Source: Haemonchus contortus
Lineage: Eukaryota; Nematoda; Chromadorea; Rhabditida; Trichostrongylidae
Length of the DNA: 64,000 nucleotides
Direction: 5' to 3'
NCBI GenBank assembly: GCA_000469685.2
Contig: LS997567.1
Location: 21,810,108 to 21,874,107 of the forward strand
Shown in pieces: positions 24,723-35,489 of this stretch. Made by a program: the position numbers and the translations under genes. Every line of letters begins with the position of its first letter. Position 1 is the stretch's first letter. The notes beneath the pieces were generated by a model that had not been told where the DNA came from, did not search any database, and worked only from the letters and a program-made list of their open reading frames with translations.

Positions 24723-25727
24723 CAACGGTGCAACGAATTCGTCTCACCAGAGGAGCGCAGAACCGAGGCCAGAAGACAAAGAGTATGTTGGAGATGCTTC
24801 AACAAAAGGCATAATTCAAGTCAATGTCTTGTTGTCAGCAAATGTCCAAAATGTAACGAAGATCACCATTCATCACTCTGCACCTCTAATGGAAGCAGAG
24901 CGCAACCAGCAAACACACCGAGTTTCACACAATATCCATCTCCATCTGCAATTTCAAGAAGCATAACTTTGGCAAATCACAGCCGCTCGAGACAGCCGTC
25001 AAGATTGCACAACCAGCTACAAGTGAGCGGCCTAGTACAAGCCTTCTCAACCACTGCTTCTCAGGTGAATGTAAAAACCGGGCGAAACCAACCAGCCAGT
25101 GGACAACATGTGTCACAAATGGTTTCAGCTCAAATTTTTGATGAGTCGCAGATGGATTATCGAAATTTAACTCTGCTCTTAGACTCAGGTGCTCAACGTA
25201 GCTTCATCGAATCATCATTTGCAGCATCACTTAAGCTGCCATCGCACAGTGCTACATCATCCACTGCTGCCGAAATGGGAAAGCTACGAAAAACATCACA
25301 ATCTGATGAATTTCGGATTACATTAAAGAGCCATCGCGGCTCAAAAAAGCTAAAGCGTATACCAGTCTTCACCAAGGACAAATTAATAGCACTTACGAGA
25401 ACTGCCAAGCTGTCGGAAGTAGACAGATGCTGCACGACAAAGACTAGAATTCCCATTGCGCAGCGTAGTCTTTACCCAGCAAATGTATCTCTTGACATAC
25501 TTATTGGACAGGACCTCCTGCAGAAGATTCTCGAGCACAATTCGACAGTTATCAGACTACCATCTGGATTGATCCTCACGCCCACTATTTTCCGATACAC
25601 AATCTCTGGAACTAGCACGGCATATATGAGCACGGCAATGATGCAGGTTAGAGATGCACAATGTAGTTCGCTCCTTGCATCTACTCCTGTTCTTTCATCG
25701 GAAGGTGGTTTTTCAAAACGGTGCTAG
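24723..25727 (+). CDS. BEL/Pao CCHC knuckles and DUF1758 aspartic protease
   Basis: One open frame (positions divisible by three) runs from just after the stop at 24705 to 25727. It first encodes two zinc knuckles, CWRCFNKRHNSSQC and CPKCNEDHHSSLC, that bind element RNA. A retropepsin-like domain follows, with catalytic LLLDSGAQRSFIE (about 25174-25215) and, further on, the DILIGQDLL motif (about 25493-25520) typical of DUF1758 proteases. It normally cleaves the gag-pol polyprotein. No ATG is needed if it is expressed as part of a fusion; TTG at 24969 is merely an open codon. RT should follow but is missing. Confidence 0.88.
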   Translation, partial: QRCNEFVSPEERRTEARRQRVCWRCFNKRHNSSQCLVVSKCPKCNEDHHSSLCTSNGSRAQPANTPSFTQYPSPSAISRSITLANHSRSRQPSRLHNQLQVSGLVQAFSTTASQVNVKTGRNQPASGQHVSQMVSAQIFDESQMDYRNLTLLLDSGAQRSFIESSFAASLKLPSHSATSSTAAEMGKLRKTSQSDEFRITLKSHRGSKKLKRIPVFTKDKLIALTRTAKLSEVDRCCTTKTRIPIAQRSLYPANVSLDILIGQDLLQKILEHNSTVIRLPSGLILTPTIFRYTISGTSTAYMSTAMMQVRDAQCSSLLASTPVLSSEGGFSKRC

Positions 25728-26344
25728 ATACCTCTGGAGCGGGAGCACCTCGTGCCAACATGCGATATCCTACTCCTATCCGTCGATTTGCTGCAAACGT
25801 ACGTCTAGAGCAGGTCAGAAAAATTCCTCTTAAAGGATTACCACAACCAAAGACCTTGCGACCCCTCTTAGTATCGCAAGATGACCAGAGGGTCTTCTGG
25901 AATAAGAAGTCCCACAACATGTTCTATGCTTTATTAGATATCGTGGACGGCATCAGGAAAAAGCTAGATCGAATGGAGGACTGCTTCGGACGAATCGATG
26001 AAAGGACTCATACACTGGACCTCAGGACATCGCAAGTGACTCAGACGGAAGTGCTACGACCAGACGAACCTCAGTGCCCTATCGTCCCGACGACACGATG
26101 TTGCGAGGTATCAAAAAAGAGAATTGTTCAGCGACCAATCAATCGACTTATTCCTCTGGAAATACTTTCTTCCATTCATTCTTCACACGTCAAAGATGAT
26201 GAGTCTTGGAAATATGGAGCAAGAGCCACTACTTCAAGAAAACCGCCTTCATCATCAAGGAAAAAAACTGGCGCTCCCGTGAGACGTCAGCCACCAAGAG
26301 CTGCGAAGAATCAAGTTTCTCTCAACACCAGCTTACCCAGCTAA
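25721..26344 (+). CDS. Deleted pol remnant: coiled-coil-like segment plus integrase C-terminal tail
   Basis: This 207-codon frame begins within the last codons of the protease frame (overlap around 25721-25727, shift of one). The first ~110 residues are unfamiliar and include a heptad-like stretch (LLDIVDGIRKKLDRMEDCFG). From about residue 133 the sequence KRIVQRPINRLIPLEI is the conserved tail after the integrase/DUF5641 domain of BEL elements, followed by a basic segment (SSSRKKTGAPVRRQPPRAAK). The RT-RNase H-integrase core, roughly 2.5-3 kb, is therefore deleted. Whether the middle segment is old pol or captured sequence is unknown. Confidence 0.6.
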   Translation: MLDTSGAGAPRANMRYPTPIRRFAANVRLEQVRKIPLKGLPQPKTLRPLLVSQDDQRVFWNKKSHNMFYALLDIVDGIRKKLDRMEDCFGRIDERTHTLDLRTSQVTQTEVLRPDEPQCPIVPTTRCCEVSKKRIVQRPINRLIPLEILSSIHSSHVKDDESWKYGARATTSRKPPSSSRKKTGAPVRRQPPRAAKNQVSLNTSLPS

Positions 26345-26571
26345 CGACGACATCTACGCAACGAAAGGTATTTGGTGATATTGTTGTTGTATTCATAGAT
26401 AATGAAAATGGTATTGTATTATAGAACATTATTGTCGCTAGTTGCATTGATACTCGCTTGTCTAATGTAGTACATGCATTGATGCACTGTTAATTTTACG
26501 TATTTAATATTGTTGTTGTACAAATTATAGCTACCGCTATTCTCACCCTCGACTAGTTGTGAGCTCCCCAG
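26345..26571 (+). other. BEL element 1, 3' untranslated part
   Basis: AT-rich non-coding sequence between the pol remnant and 3' LTR. No clear polypurine tract was seen immediately before the LTR (GAGCTCCCCAG), which is unusual. Confidence 0.5.
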
Positions 26572-26891
26572 TGTTGTGGGCTCACAACGAGTCTACCTAA
26601 TCACCTTACGTAATACTCATTATAAGTACCTCTTGATAAGGCGCTGAAAGCATGACCTAGCGGCAACATAAGAGTGCTATCAAGTAGGTAACTCAAGCCG
26701 CGCTGTTGGCGCGATGCGCCCTTTCATTCCCTATCTTAATCGCACTTATACAGTAAATAACCGTACGGTATCTGGGCACCGCCCACATTTATGTGTATAT
26801 AAGCCAGCAGATTTGTATATTATTGTCGGTTCCTTGCTCGTCGTAATAAACAAATTACACGTGTACGGTACAAGTCCATTGGCCTACCAAA
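26572..26891 (+). repeat. BEL element 1, 3' LTR
   Basis: Continuous 320-bp LTR, TGTTGTGGG...CCTACCAAA, followed by the CGTAG duplication at 26892-26896. It provides the empty-site proof for Helitron c. Confidence 0.93.
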
Positions 26892-26896
26892 CGTAG

Positions 26897-27360
26897 CCTC
26901 CTGCCTCTTCCTTTCTTGGTTAAGAAGTCGGTCATCATCGTTAGCAACTGGTTGCCTATACAAGGATAGTTGTCGAAGATCGTATATCCCGAGCGAAAGC
27001 GAGCGTATAAACCACTAACGGTCGCATGGCGAGATCGTCTACGAATGCAACGTCAACGTTGAACTCAGTGGGACGAGAATTGGAGCCACGGCGTCATTCA
27101 TAGAATTCGAGTGTTCGAAGTTGAATTCACGATGTTGGGACATGACTTACAGGAGAAACGATCGGGGAGCTGTTCCAATATCATCCATATTGACTCTAAG
27201 ATTGTTCTGGTAATTGGTATCGATCCAAGGGCGGCTTAGGTCCTTATAGAGAAATGACGACACTATAATTTTGTGTCTCAAATCTTTCTCATCAATTTGA
27301 AGTACACTATTCGCGAAATATGTTTATTGGTGTGCCTGTAATTTGCGTGACTTCATTTGT
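26897..27360. other. Unassigned sequence
   Basis: No recognisable coding potential or repeat ends. Confidence 0.4.
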
Positions 27361-27740
27361 TTAAATTCGTGTTTATGTGCTCTTGCTCATGTTTGTGTGG
27401 TTATGTATTTATCTGTGTTTATGGTCAAGTTTATGTATGCGTGATGACGTTCAAGTTGACCTGCTTAAGCATTTGTGTCTTTGTGTGTGCTCGTTTTCTT
27501 GTTCTTGTGTTTGCATGTTTGAATTGATTGTGCTTATGTGTTTATCATTACGTTGCCGCGTTTTTCTTTCTGTGCTTCAGAATTTGAGTGTTTGTGTTTG
27601 TGAGCTTATTTTAATGTGTTTATATGTATGTGCCTATGTTTACGTTTATTTGAAGCAGTCTTTGTTTGTTTGCGTATTTGTGTGCTCGTGTGCTTGCGCC
27701 TCTGTTCGTGCTTGTGTGACTGTGTGTGTTTGAGTGTGAC
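27361..27740. repeat. GT-rich low-complexity tract
   Basis: A ~380-bp region composed largely of TGTGTTTGTG-like words (CA-rich on the other strand) adjoins the right inverted arm. The left arm ends in a much shorter CACACCCAAACACAC tract at 15365-15385, so the tract expanded on one side only. The 118-codon plus frame here is a low-complexity artefact. Confidence 0.75.
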
Positions 27741-29247
27741 ACAAGACACGCTTAGCGTTATAGATACGTCGACTTAATTTGTAACGAGCACCTAATCTCT
27801 TCGAGCTGAAGGATCCACCTTTTTGTTCAATTCCTAAGACTGTTGTACTCGAAAAGCAGAACATTCAAGTGAATTGAGTGGCGCTTCGGTATTTTGAAAG
27901 GAAATGTATTGAAATTCTGAACTGCAAATGTAAACCTCAATAAACATCAATTAGCGTCTGCGATTTGCTCTTCAAAGGCATTGAAAACCACTCTTTCATG
28001 ATTCGCATACTGGCTGCTGATAAAAAGTAAAATGTTCTCGATAGTTTCAACCACGAGTGATTATGGTGAAATAAGATGAATATGCTCAAACAAGGTCCAA
28101 GGTTGATCTTCATCAAGAGAAGGTCACGACTCACGTTTATTGGTATTGTAAAGGTGAGATATAGTTCTAACCCTCTTCCGATGGATCATGAAATGTGAAA
28201 TGTGAACTTGGACTCTACTCATTAGAGTTTCATGGAGCAGTTTAAAAACTCTTCAAAATTAGCGAGTCGCGAAGGAGTAATGCTATGCTATGGCGAGGTC
28301 AGTTGTGTACATTATTGGAGACTTTAGAGAAAATGTTAAAGTATGGTCGGAATCCACAGTGCAACCCTGACCTCGCGCCATCTGTATATCAATTATTGCG
28401 GTAGCTGCAGAAGTTTTTCAATGGAAAACCCTTTACTAAAAATGGATATATCAAATCTATGTGTGGTATAGTTTCTTGACCAAAAAAACGGAGGTTCCGT
28501 GAGGGTATAGCCGTGAAATTAGCATAGATAAAGCGAAAGATCGCCGATTAAAACTGGGATATATCATTGATAAAGGTTGTTTGAAGGGCAAAAGAAAATG
28601 TTTTGTGAAGCGCTCAAAATTCGAGATAACTCTCCGATCGACCCAATATTACTCGACAACATTTGTTGGTACTATTTAATGCTTTGGTTGCCCCACGACA
28701 CTTTTAATCATAGACATAAGCATAGACACATTTGAATACGACAAATACTGTCCTGTTATTCCTATGTGAAGTTCGTTGCCAGTATCATTTATTCCAATAA
28801 AGGAATGGCGAGATAGCCGATTATTACGACTTACCGAACGATTATCGAACGAGAGGAGCCCGGCGTTAGCATCGTGATCTGAATAATTTATCAATTATGG
28901 TTCCAAGTCTGCAAAGTGGTAGTTATTGAGTGACGCCCAATTTGTGCTCTGACTCTTGCTCTTTTCAGACAGGCTTGTGATGAAATACTTAATATGCCAT
29001 ATATAATAGCTATCCTTCAAGTTCCAGTAAAACTCCCTTCATCCCGTACAGCGAAGCGCTCTATTGCTATAAGAGATTTGCTCAGTTCAGGCGAAATCTC
29101 CTTGGATGGCGTTCAGTGAATGCTGCCTCACCACATTGACTGTTATGTGACCTAACTTCGCGCTACTGATTAGCAGGCTTATATTAAACAAGAAGGGTGA
29201 TTTTGCTTTGTTGAGTGCGCGTGTATCTGCATATATTCAGAGCTTAA

Positions 29248-29800
29248 AGGCACGGTTCACGATAAAAAAGGTTACTGAGTTCTTACCTTATCAATACTCA
29301 GCGGCCACCATGGGTGGTAGAAGGGACCCTCTCGCTCTCAAAATCTCAACGCTGTTGCTGCCGTAATTGGCTTTTCCGCCCCTCGATCGATGTCACGTCA
29401 GACGCGTGTCGAGACAGTACAGAATGCAACCATTCGTTTTAGGACCCACGCACAATGGCTGCTTTCATAGTCCGAGGGAGGCAGACAGTGTAAGGCAAAC
29501 AGTCCACGCCCCTTCGAAGATTGGTTGTTTTCAACCCCTCGAAGGGGCGTGGACTGCTTGCCTATCTGTCTGCCTCCCTCTCCCCCCCCCCAGCACTGCC
29601 TCCCGGTCGGCCGGCGGACTATGAAAGCAGCCAAGCAGCTGATCGCCAAGTGATGAAGTGATGTTCTTCTCCCATTCTTTTTCCCTCTGCTATTCCTTTT
29701 GCAGCCCCGATCCGTTATTTGATTTCCTACTCTTAGAGGCTGAAAAAAGTGAGCTACTTTTGCTGTTAATAGGGTTTTTGTTTACTTATGCTTATCTTCT
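29248..29800. mobile_element. TTAA family A element, copy 3 (partial)
   Basis: TTAA at 29244-29247, then AGGCACGGTTCACGATAA. It continues as the inverse of copy 2 to the position matching about 13490, with the 29457-29632 MITE inside. The other terminus is missing at the LINE 2 boundary. Confidence 0.75.
29457..29632. mobile_element. MITE family C, copy 1 (176 bp)
   Basis: Inverted termini GGCTGCTTTCATAGTCCG / CGGACTATGAAAGCAGCC. The empty site in the left arm reads CACAATCAGCTG; here the flanks read CACAAT ... AAGCAGCTG, consistent with a 3-bp duplication with one change. Internally it holds an inverted CCCCTTCGA/TCGAAGGGG hairpin and a C-tract. Three-base duplications occur in PIF/Harbinger and some other families; assignment is tentative. 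Confidence 0.75.
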
Positions 29801-29802
29801 TC

Positions 29803-32440
29803 TTATTCTTTAGCGTTTGTCCCGCCTGTAGACGAGGTCCGCTTCTCTGATATGTTGACGCCACTCCTCCCGATTGAACGCTTGATCGGGGTGGATGTTA
29901 ACCACTTTAAGATCTTCGTGCAACGTATCGAGCCACCGCTGCTTTGGACGCCCTCTAGACCGCTTTCCGGACACATCAAGGTTGAGACTGATCTTACGGA
30001 CACTGGCGTTCTTTGCACGAAGAGTATGACCACACCATCGTAGACGAGCTTCGCGCATTTTATCGACAATGGGCGCAACACCGAATCGCTCCCTGATGGC
30101 GTCATTACTTATACGGTCTAAGCGTGTTACTCCGGCTGTCCAGCGCAGCATTTTGGTCTCCATCACGCTGAGACGGGCTTCAACCTCTTTGGTTGCAGGC
30201 CAGCATTCAGCGCCGTATACCGCGACCGGCCGGATGACGGTTCTGTAGATCTTGGACTTGAGACGCTCAGGGATGTTCTTATCGCAAAGTACGCCAGTCA
30301 TTGAGCGCCACTCAACCACGCTGCATTCACGCGAGAATTCGTTTCAAAACCCAGGCTGCCGTCAGACGCAATTGCCGATCCAAGGTACTTGAAGGTTGTT
30401 GTCCGTGTGAGCTCAGTGCCATTTATCTTGATAGAGCCTGACTCGCTCGAATCAGTGGTCAAGTACTCAGTCTTTTTGACCTTTAACCTGAGCCCGAACA
30501 TAGCCAGACGGTCGGACCAGGTCTGCACCTGTGACTCGAGCTCGCTTCTGTCTTCGCTGGCGAGCATCACGTCATCGGCATAATAAGCGTCCACGGAGCC
30601 GGCTTCTGGAGGCCTTTTGTAATGGTATCCATGACGACAACAAAAAGTAGTGGGGATAACGCAGCCTTAGTGTACTCCGACGGAGATGGGAAATTCCGCC
30701 GATGTGCCCGCGGCCGTCTGCACTCAGCTCTTTGGGCTAGTGTAAAGGATGCGCACTCACTCAATGAGCTCTTCGGGTACGCCATGCTATCGTAAGGCAT
30801 ACCATATTACGTCACGTGAAACGCGGTCGAAAGCCTTCTCCAAGTCTAGAAAGGCAAGATGTACCGGTCTACGTTTCTCGCGATGCCTTTCTAGAAGGAG
30901 GCGAGCGGCGTGTATGACGTCGATGGTGCTACAACCAGCTACGAAACCGCACTGCTTAGTGGTCAGCTCGATGATATCCCGGATACGATCCGCTCAAAGA
31001 TTTTCATGCTGTACGAGAGCAAGCGAATAGGACGGTAGCAAGTGCAGTCCCCAAGACTGCCCCTCTTCTTCCAGATAGGAATCGTCGTGCTCTTTTGCCA
31101 GCTCTCGGGCACCTTTTTCTCTGCAACGACCTGGTTGAAGAATTCAGTCAACCATCCTGCAGGACTCCAGCCTTTCGATTTCCACAAGTCCGCTGCTAAG
31201 TCATCAGGACTATTTGCTTTGCCTGATTTCATCTTCTTCAAAGCCGTAATGGTCTCGTTCACGGTTATCTCCTGAACGGGACCGTGTACTGGCGGAGCGC
31301 CAGGGATGGCGGGATGAGCGAATTCGACTTTTGAGATGTTTGCGAAGTACTCTCGCCATCGTTTCATTGTTTGCCTGCGATCCGTTGAGAGGTGACCGTT
31401 CTCGTCATTTATGCCGAAGAACTTTTCTATATCCTCGGCCTGGCGGTTGCGGGTCTTTGCGAGTCGGTAAACGTACCGCTCACCATCCCGAGACTCGAGT
31501 TTCTTATTAAGATCGGCATAATGAGCTGCCTTCTCAGAAGCAACGGCCTCTTCGCCTCTTTCTTCGCTATCTTATAGCGTTGCCAGTTGCCAGTCGTCTT
31601 TTCGATAAGAGAAGCGTGGTACTGATTTTTCTTCTCACGGACTTCATCCCTACACGGTCCGTCCACAGCCATATCTGCTTATCGAGCTTTCGCCGTCCAG
31701 GCTTGGTCGTGCCGAGTTTCGACCGCGCAACCCAGGTTATCGCTTCCGCAGCTTCCTTCCAAGTTTCGTCGACAGTCGTTACCGCTGGCAACAGAATGCT
31801 GGAAACGACGGCCGCTTCTTTCTCCTTCAATCGCCACCACTTGATTCTTGCTGGCCCACACCTTTCCACTGATTTCGGTTTTGGCGGGGCGATCTTTAAC
31901 GTACAAATCAGTGGTCGGTGCTGTGTTGCGACCGTTTCATAGGGAACTGTCTTCGCGTCTGTTACGAGCCCCTGATCGCGGTGCCTGACAAGGACAAAAT
32001 CAATTTGTGTTCTGTTCTCACCGCTATAGAAGGTGATGAGATGAGAGTCACGTTTGCGAAATCTCGTGTTTACAATGGCGAGATTATGCGAGTCTGCATA
32101 TTCGAGACTTTGCTCGCCATCAGTGTTACGTGACCCATACCCGAAACCCTCATGGCAGCTATAACCGTCTTTCGTAGCGCCCACGTGACCGTTGAAGTCA
32201 CGTGCGACAACTATGGCTTCGTAACGGTACTTCAACTGTCTTTTCATCAAGGAGGTTCCAGAACGTGTCCTTGGTTTGCACGGAGCATCTAGTCTGTGGA
32301 GCAAACGCTGAGAAGAGATGGTATTTTTGGCAATCGATGACTACCACGATCTTCATTAGGCGGTCATAGAATTATCGAGTCTCGGATCCGTTGAGAGACT
32401 ATTATCCCGACGCCGTTGGTGGTTTTGGGACCACCACAAA
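29803..32440 (-). pseudogene. APE-type non-LTR retrotransposon (LINE 2), decayed
   Basis: Reading leftwards: endonuclease C-half (32304-31567; DFNGHVGA and the THRPL-type ending QHRPLICT), RT part 1 (31367-30963; YRPIRLLSYSMKIFERIV), a YADDV catalytic box (30594-30298), and a C-terminal domain (30319-29810; MVEWRSMTGVLCDKNIP and SRGRPKQRWLDTL). Segments lie in different frames with short gaps, so the ORF is broken by several frameshifts. The 3' end on the minus strand is a short A/AAG-rich tail straight after the stop, as in RTE-like elements. The N-terminal endonuclease half was not located. LINE 2 sits between two non-identical pieces of TTAA family A. Confidence 0.88.
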
Positions 32441-32469
32441 GAATGGCTTTGAAGCCGAGGTGGTGGTGA

Positions 32470-32890
32470 AGAGATGTTTTACTCTTATTCTGTTATTCTC
32501 TGCTATTCTTTTTGCTGCTGCAGTCCTTTATTTTGTTTTCTACTTTAGGCGGAAGGAAGGATGGGTAAATTTTGCTGTTAAGTTTTTTTGTCAATTTATG
32601 CTCACGAGTGAATAAATGTTAAAGGAGATTCTTGCATACTGTAGTCAACTATACGTACCAGGACCCACACGAAAGCAATGACGTACATTTTATAACTCCT
32701 CCAAACACCCTCATCTACTTCATTTTTTTAGTCTTATTCCGGTCCAGCCCCCTTTCCAACGACTATTCAGAAGCCTTTATCACATGGAACACCTATTCGC
32801 GTGCTTTTTGCGCCTCCATCGCACTATTCTCCGCCTTCTCTATCATTTAAGTCATTATCTGAGTAACCCGAAATCATCGTGAACTGTCCG
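32470..32890. mobile_element. TTAA family A, diverged fragment
   Basis: Resembles the 5' half of copy 2 in inverse orientation and ends with ATCATCGTGAACTGTCCG, a decayed family A terminus. Its first 130 bp repeat information already present at 29690-29800, so it is a separate, older copy and not the far half of copy 3. Confidence 0.65.
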
Positions 32891-32893
32891 TTT

Positions 32894-33319
32894 GAAATAA
32901 CCAGTGGTTCTAGAGGCTCGATCACTGACGAGTTTGCGAATTTCATCAACTACCGATAATTGAGAATTAAACGACCGCTGTCTAGGATCACAGTTTCTTC
33001 GAGAGTGTTTGCAATCAACGGTGTGGTGATCGGGATCTCCAAGAAGGAAGACATTTTCATGTTACACGTAGCATTGAAGCCATTTCCACAAGGCGATTTT
33101 CAAGTGATGATGCAATAGCTGACAGACAAGTCTTTCTCGTGGGACGATGTCGGCCAATGGTAAAAGAAAGTAGTGCAAGTCAGCCAAGTGAAGAAAAACT
33201 CAGGTTTTCCTTGTCCCAGTTTTTATCGTCCCTTGTTAATTTACTAAATTTAACGTCGATAATTCAAATTTTATAATTCATGAGAATCAAAGTTTTTTTT
33301 TGCAAAATTAGAAAAGTAA
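32894..33319. other. Unassigned sequence
   Basis: No motif or repeat end that I can support. Confidence 0.4.
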
Positions 33320-34274
33320 CTAAAACAGTTTAACAAACTCAAAAATTATGGAAACTTTAAAATATTCAAGGCGAGGGAGATGATCGCATTCTTCGCACTT
33401 TGTTTTGGTTTTATTCGCCATATTTCTAGTCGCTGTTCCGCAATGGGTTCTCGATATGAGGTTGGCTGCAGCATTCTTTACAGAATCTTTTATCTTTGAA
33501 CTCCATTTGAGGATCATAAACAAGCTTATTTCTGGATGACGGCTTGTTCGTAGGAGTTGATGCTGTGTTGTCATAAATCAAAGCATCGACAATTAATTCC
33601 TTGAAGAAGTTGACCTTGATTTTTTTTTTATTTTTTTTGCAGCAACGAAACCAAGCATCAACCAAAGCCGTCTGGGTGATCAGAAGATAAGATAGTGTGA
33701 CGTGCCATTTGTGTATTACTCCAATAAGGCGCGTTACGGACATCTGCTCACAAAGATACACGAACCCTTTCATTATGTTGAAATCACTCACAAGGATAAC
33801 TCTTCTATCTCTTCGCTTCAGAATCAGCACTCCCTTCTTGTTCTGCTTACAGAAGAATTCACCACGTTACAGTTTTTTGCCTGTTAATGCCGGAGTATAC
33901 CTTTCCGATTTTTTCTCAAGCTATCTACTGAGTCTTGGAGCTTTTTCAGAAGTCTGTGAAGTCTGTGAACTAGTGGTAGGTTTGTGCACCAGTTGTCGAT
34001 GCATAGCCTTGCTTCATGAACCCACCCTTGAGCTCCATCTCTTCTGTTTCAGCTATACCGGTGTAGACCTCTACATTAAAAGAGTAAACTGCTCTGGAAC
34101 ATAACTTGAACAGCTTGAACCCAAACATATGTCTCTTGGCGCCACTATACTGCCGGATTTAGACTGTCCCGCGGAACGCACCAGAGACTTGTCAACGTAC
34201 AAGTCCATCTCCGGCTTTTTCTCGTTCTTCAAAACATTTTTCAAGTAGTCCAAAATAAGCTGAATTTTGTACAA
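33320..34274 (-). pseudogene. piggyBac-type transposase, decayed
   Basis: On the minus strand, in order: a YKIQLILDYLKNVLK helix followed by the DLYVDKSLV block (the LSVDESMV motif with the first catalytic Asp), an FKLFKLCS-like strand, an IDNWCTNLPL box (DNWYTS type, second Asp), SLRKNRKGI, then a decayed GGVDLSDQM-like stretch (IMKGFVYLCEQM) and a cysteine-rich end (RFCKECC, KCEECDH) like the C-terminal zinc-binding domain. Frames change between blocks and stops occur, so it is dead. piggyBac enzymes cut and paste at TTAA, which makes it a candidate relative of the source for the TTAA elements here. Its own ends were not identified. Confidence 0.75.
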
Positions 34275-34469
34275 ACTGTTACCTAGATGTGCATTGAAAG
34301 ACGATTAAATTTTTATGCACGCTAGCTAACACTATGTGCTACAACATGCTGAAGTCGCATTTCAACATATCCCCCGTGAGCGCGGATAGAAGTCAAAGTT
34401 TGCTTTCAACTTAATCGCATGTGGCACGCAGGTATCCTTCTCCATTTCTTGCCAGCCGTTCTTCAGCCT

Positions 34470-34985
34470 TTCCATTCTAGGACTCCGAACTGGGATTGCA
34501 AACCCAACAGGTCCTCTTCTAATCAGGGACCATTTGTTGGAGTCAAGTGAGTCAAGTTCTGGAAAATAGGATGGCCATTACTTTTTACCTATGAAGTCGA
34601 GCAGCCATCGTTGGCACCACTCGCGGGCAAACTTGGCTCTGTGGGCTGGAGTAGCGTCCGTCTTGGTCAATTTTCACGCCTGCACCGAAGAAACCGCGAG
34701 CGGCTTACCGTTGTCAATGAGTTCTTCGAAAAACAACGTTCAATTGTTCTTATAGCAACCTTTTTGTGATATATTACACGCTAGACGTTCCTTTTGGTTG
34801 TTGAGGGATGGTTTTATCGTAAAAATTTTTTTGGCCAGAGAAAACGACGAAGAGTTGCGTGTCATCATTCAAGTGGGTCTGCGACTTTCTGCATTTTTTG
34901 GACCTGCAGAGTCTGTTGAGATCGGGATTGGAGCAAACGATAGGAATGGTAGTGAGGCTTCTGCATGACATTCTTCCATCGCGAT
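34470..34985 (-). pseudogene. maT/mariner-type transposase fragment
   Basis: Minus-strand translation gives an AKKIFTIKPSLNNQ segment (the DEKIFTI box), then TDATPAHRAKFAREW and a decayed WPSYFPELDSLDSNKW motif (WPPxSPDLNPLD type). This is the DDE region of a Tc1/mariner-superfamily transposase with in-frame stops. It lies just upstream of the piggyBac remnant and is cut off before the N-terminal helix-turn-helix. Confidence 0.7.
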
Positions 34986-35489
34986 AACTCCTGTAAGCCG
35001 TGCCCATTGACTTCCTTTTGATGGGTCACCCAGGTTCCCGACTGATTGGCAGACGGACCATTTTAATAGTCCTATCTTTAGAAACATTCTACCTTTCTAT
35101 CTTTCCTGGTTTGTCTCTGATTCAATCTTCTTTTCTATATCGCTTGATAGCCTCCTATACAGTTTTCATAAAAACCAGGCGGCTACGCACGCTGTTGCGT
35201 GCGCTAAGGGCTCTAGCCATAAAGGACGGAGCCACATGAGCTTCTGATTTTCATTATAAACCTTTATCATTTGAGCCTCTTCCTTGACACTTCTGTAGCG
35301 GCCATCATTCTTTATGGGGTTGTGTGTGGCCATGAAGAGTACTCCGATGTATCTAAATCAAATACCTCTGCAGTCCATATAATCGAAGAAACTGTGTACT
35401 TTGGGCTGTGTGTGGCCATGAACAACAACTTCGAAACGTGCCGACTTCGCCCACTTCTGGGATATGACCACATTTGGGGCGCCCACCCC

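Larger units (their letters stand above)
20057..26891 (+). mobile_element. BEL/Pao LTR retrotransposon 1, internally deleted, with Helitron in its 5' LTR
   Basis: The LTRs are 20057-20276 plus 22623-22723 (321 bp, split by Helitron c) and 26572-26891 (320 bp). Both begin TGTTGTGGGCTCACAAC and end GGCCTACCAAA, flanked by a CGTAG duplication. The primer-binding site follows one base after the 5' LTR. The inside holds a long leader, gag with DUF1759, CCHC knuckles, a DUF1758-type protease, then an integrase tail. RT, RNase H and the integrase core are absent. Net length without the Helitron is about 4.5 kb, against roughly 6-10 kb for complete elements, so it would need a helper. LTR divergence is small (a few percent by eye), suggesting a fairly young insertion. 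Confidence 0.92.
27690..29800 (-). repeat. Right arm of a large inverted duplication
   Basis: Inverse copy of 13490-15415, including the unassigned 65- and 72-codon frames and, at the outer end, TTAA family A sequence (29248-29800). A 176-bp MITE (29457-29632) has inserted here but not in the left arm, dating it after the duplication. The arm is cut at about 29800 by LINE 2. Confidence 0.85.

Noticed and set aside
27377..27733. 118-codon plus-strand frame rich in Cys, Val and Leu
   Set aside because: Lies entirely in a GT-rich low-complexity tract; composition explains the openness.
29803..32440. A target-site duplication of ~130 bp around LINE 2
   Set aside because: The two flanks differ too much for a recent duplication and one is part of the high-identity inverted arm.
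13213..32890. A single 19.7-kb giant transposon ending in family A termini at both sides
   Set aside because: The right-hand terminus (32470-32890) is a different, older family A copy that duplicates sequence already in the right arm, so the two outer ends are not a matched pair.
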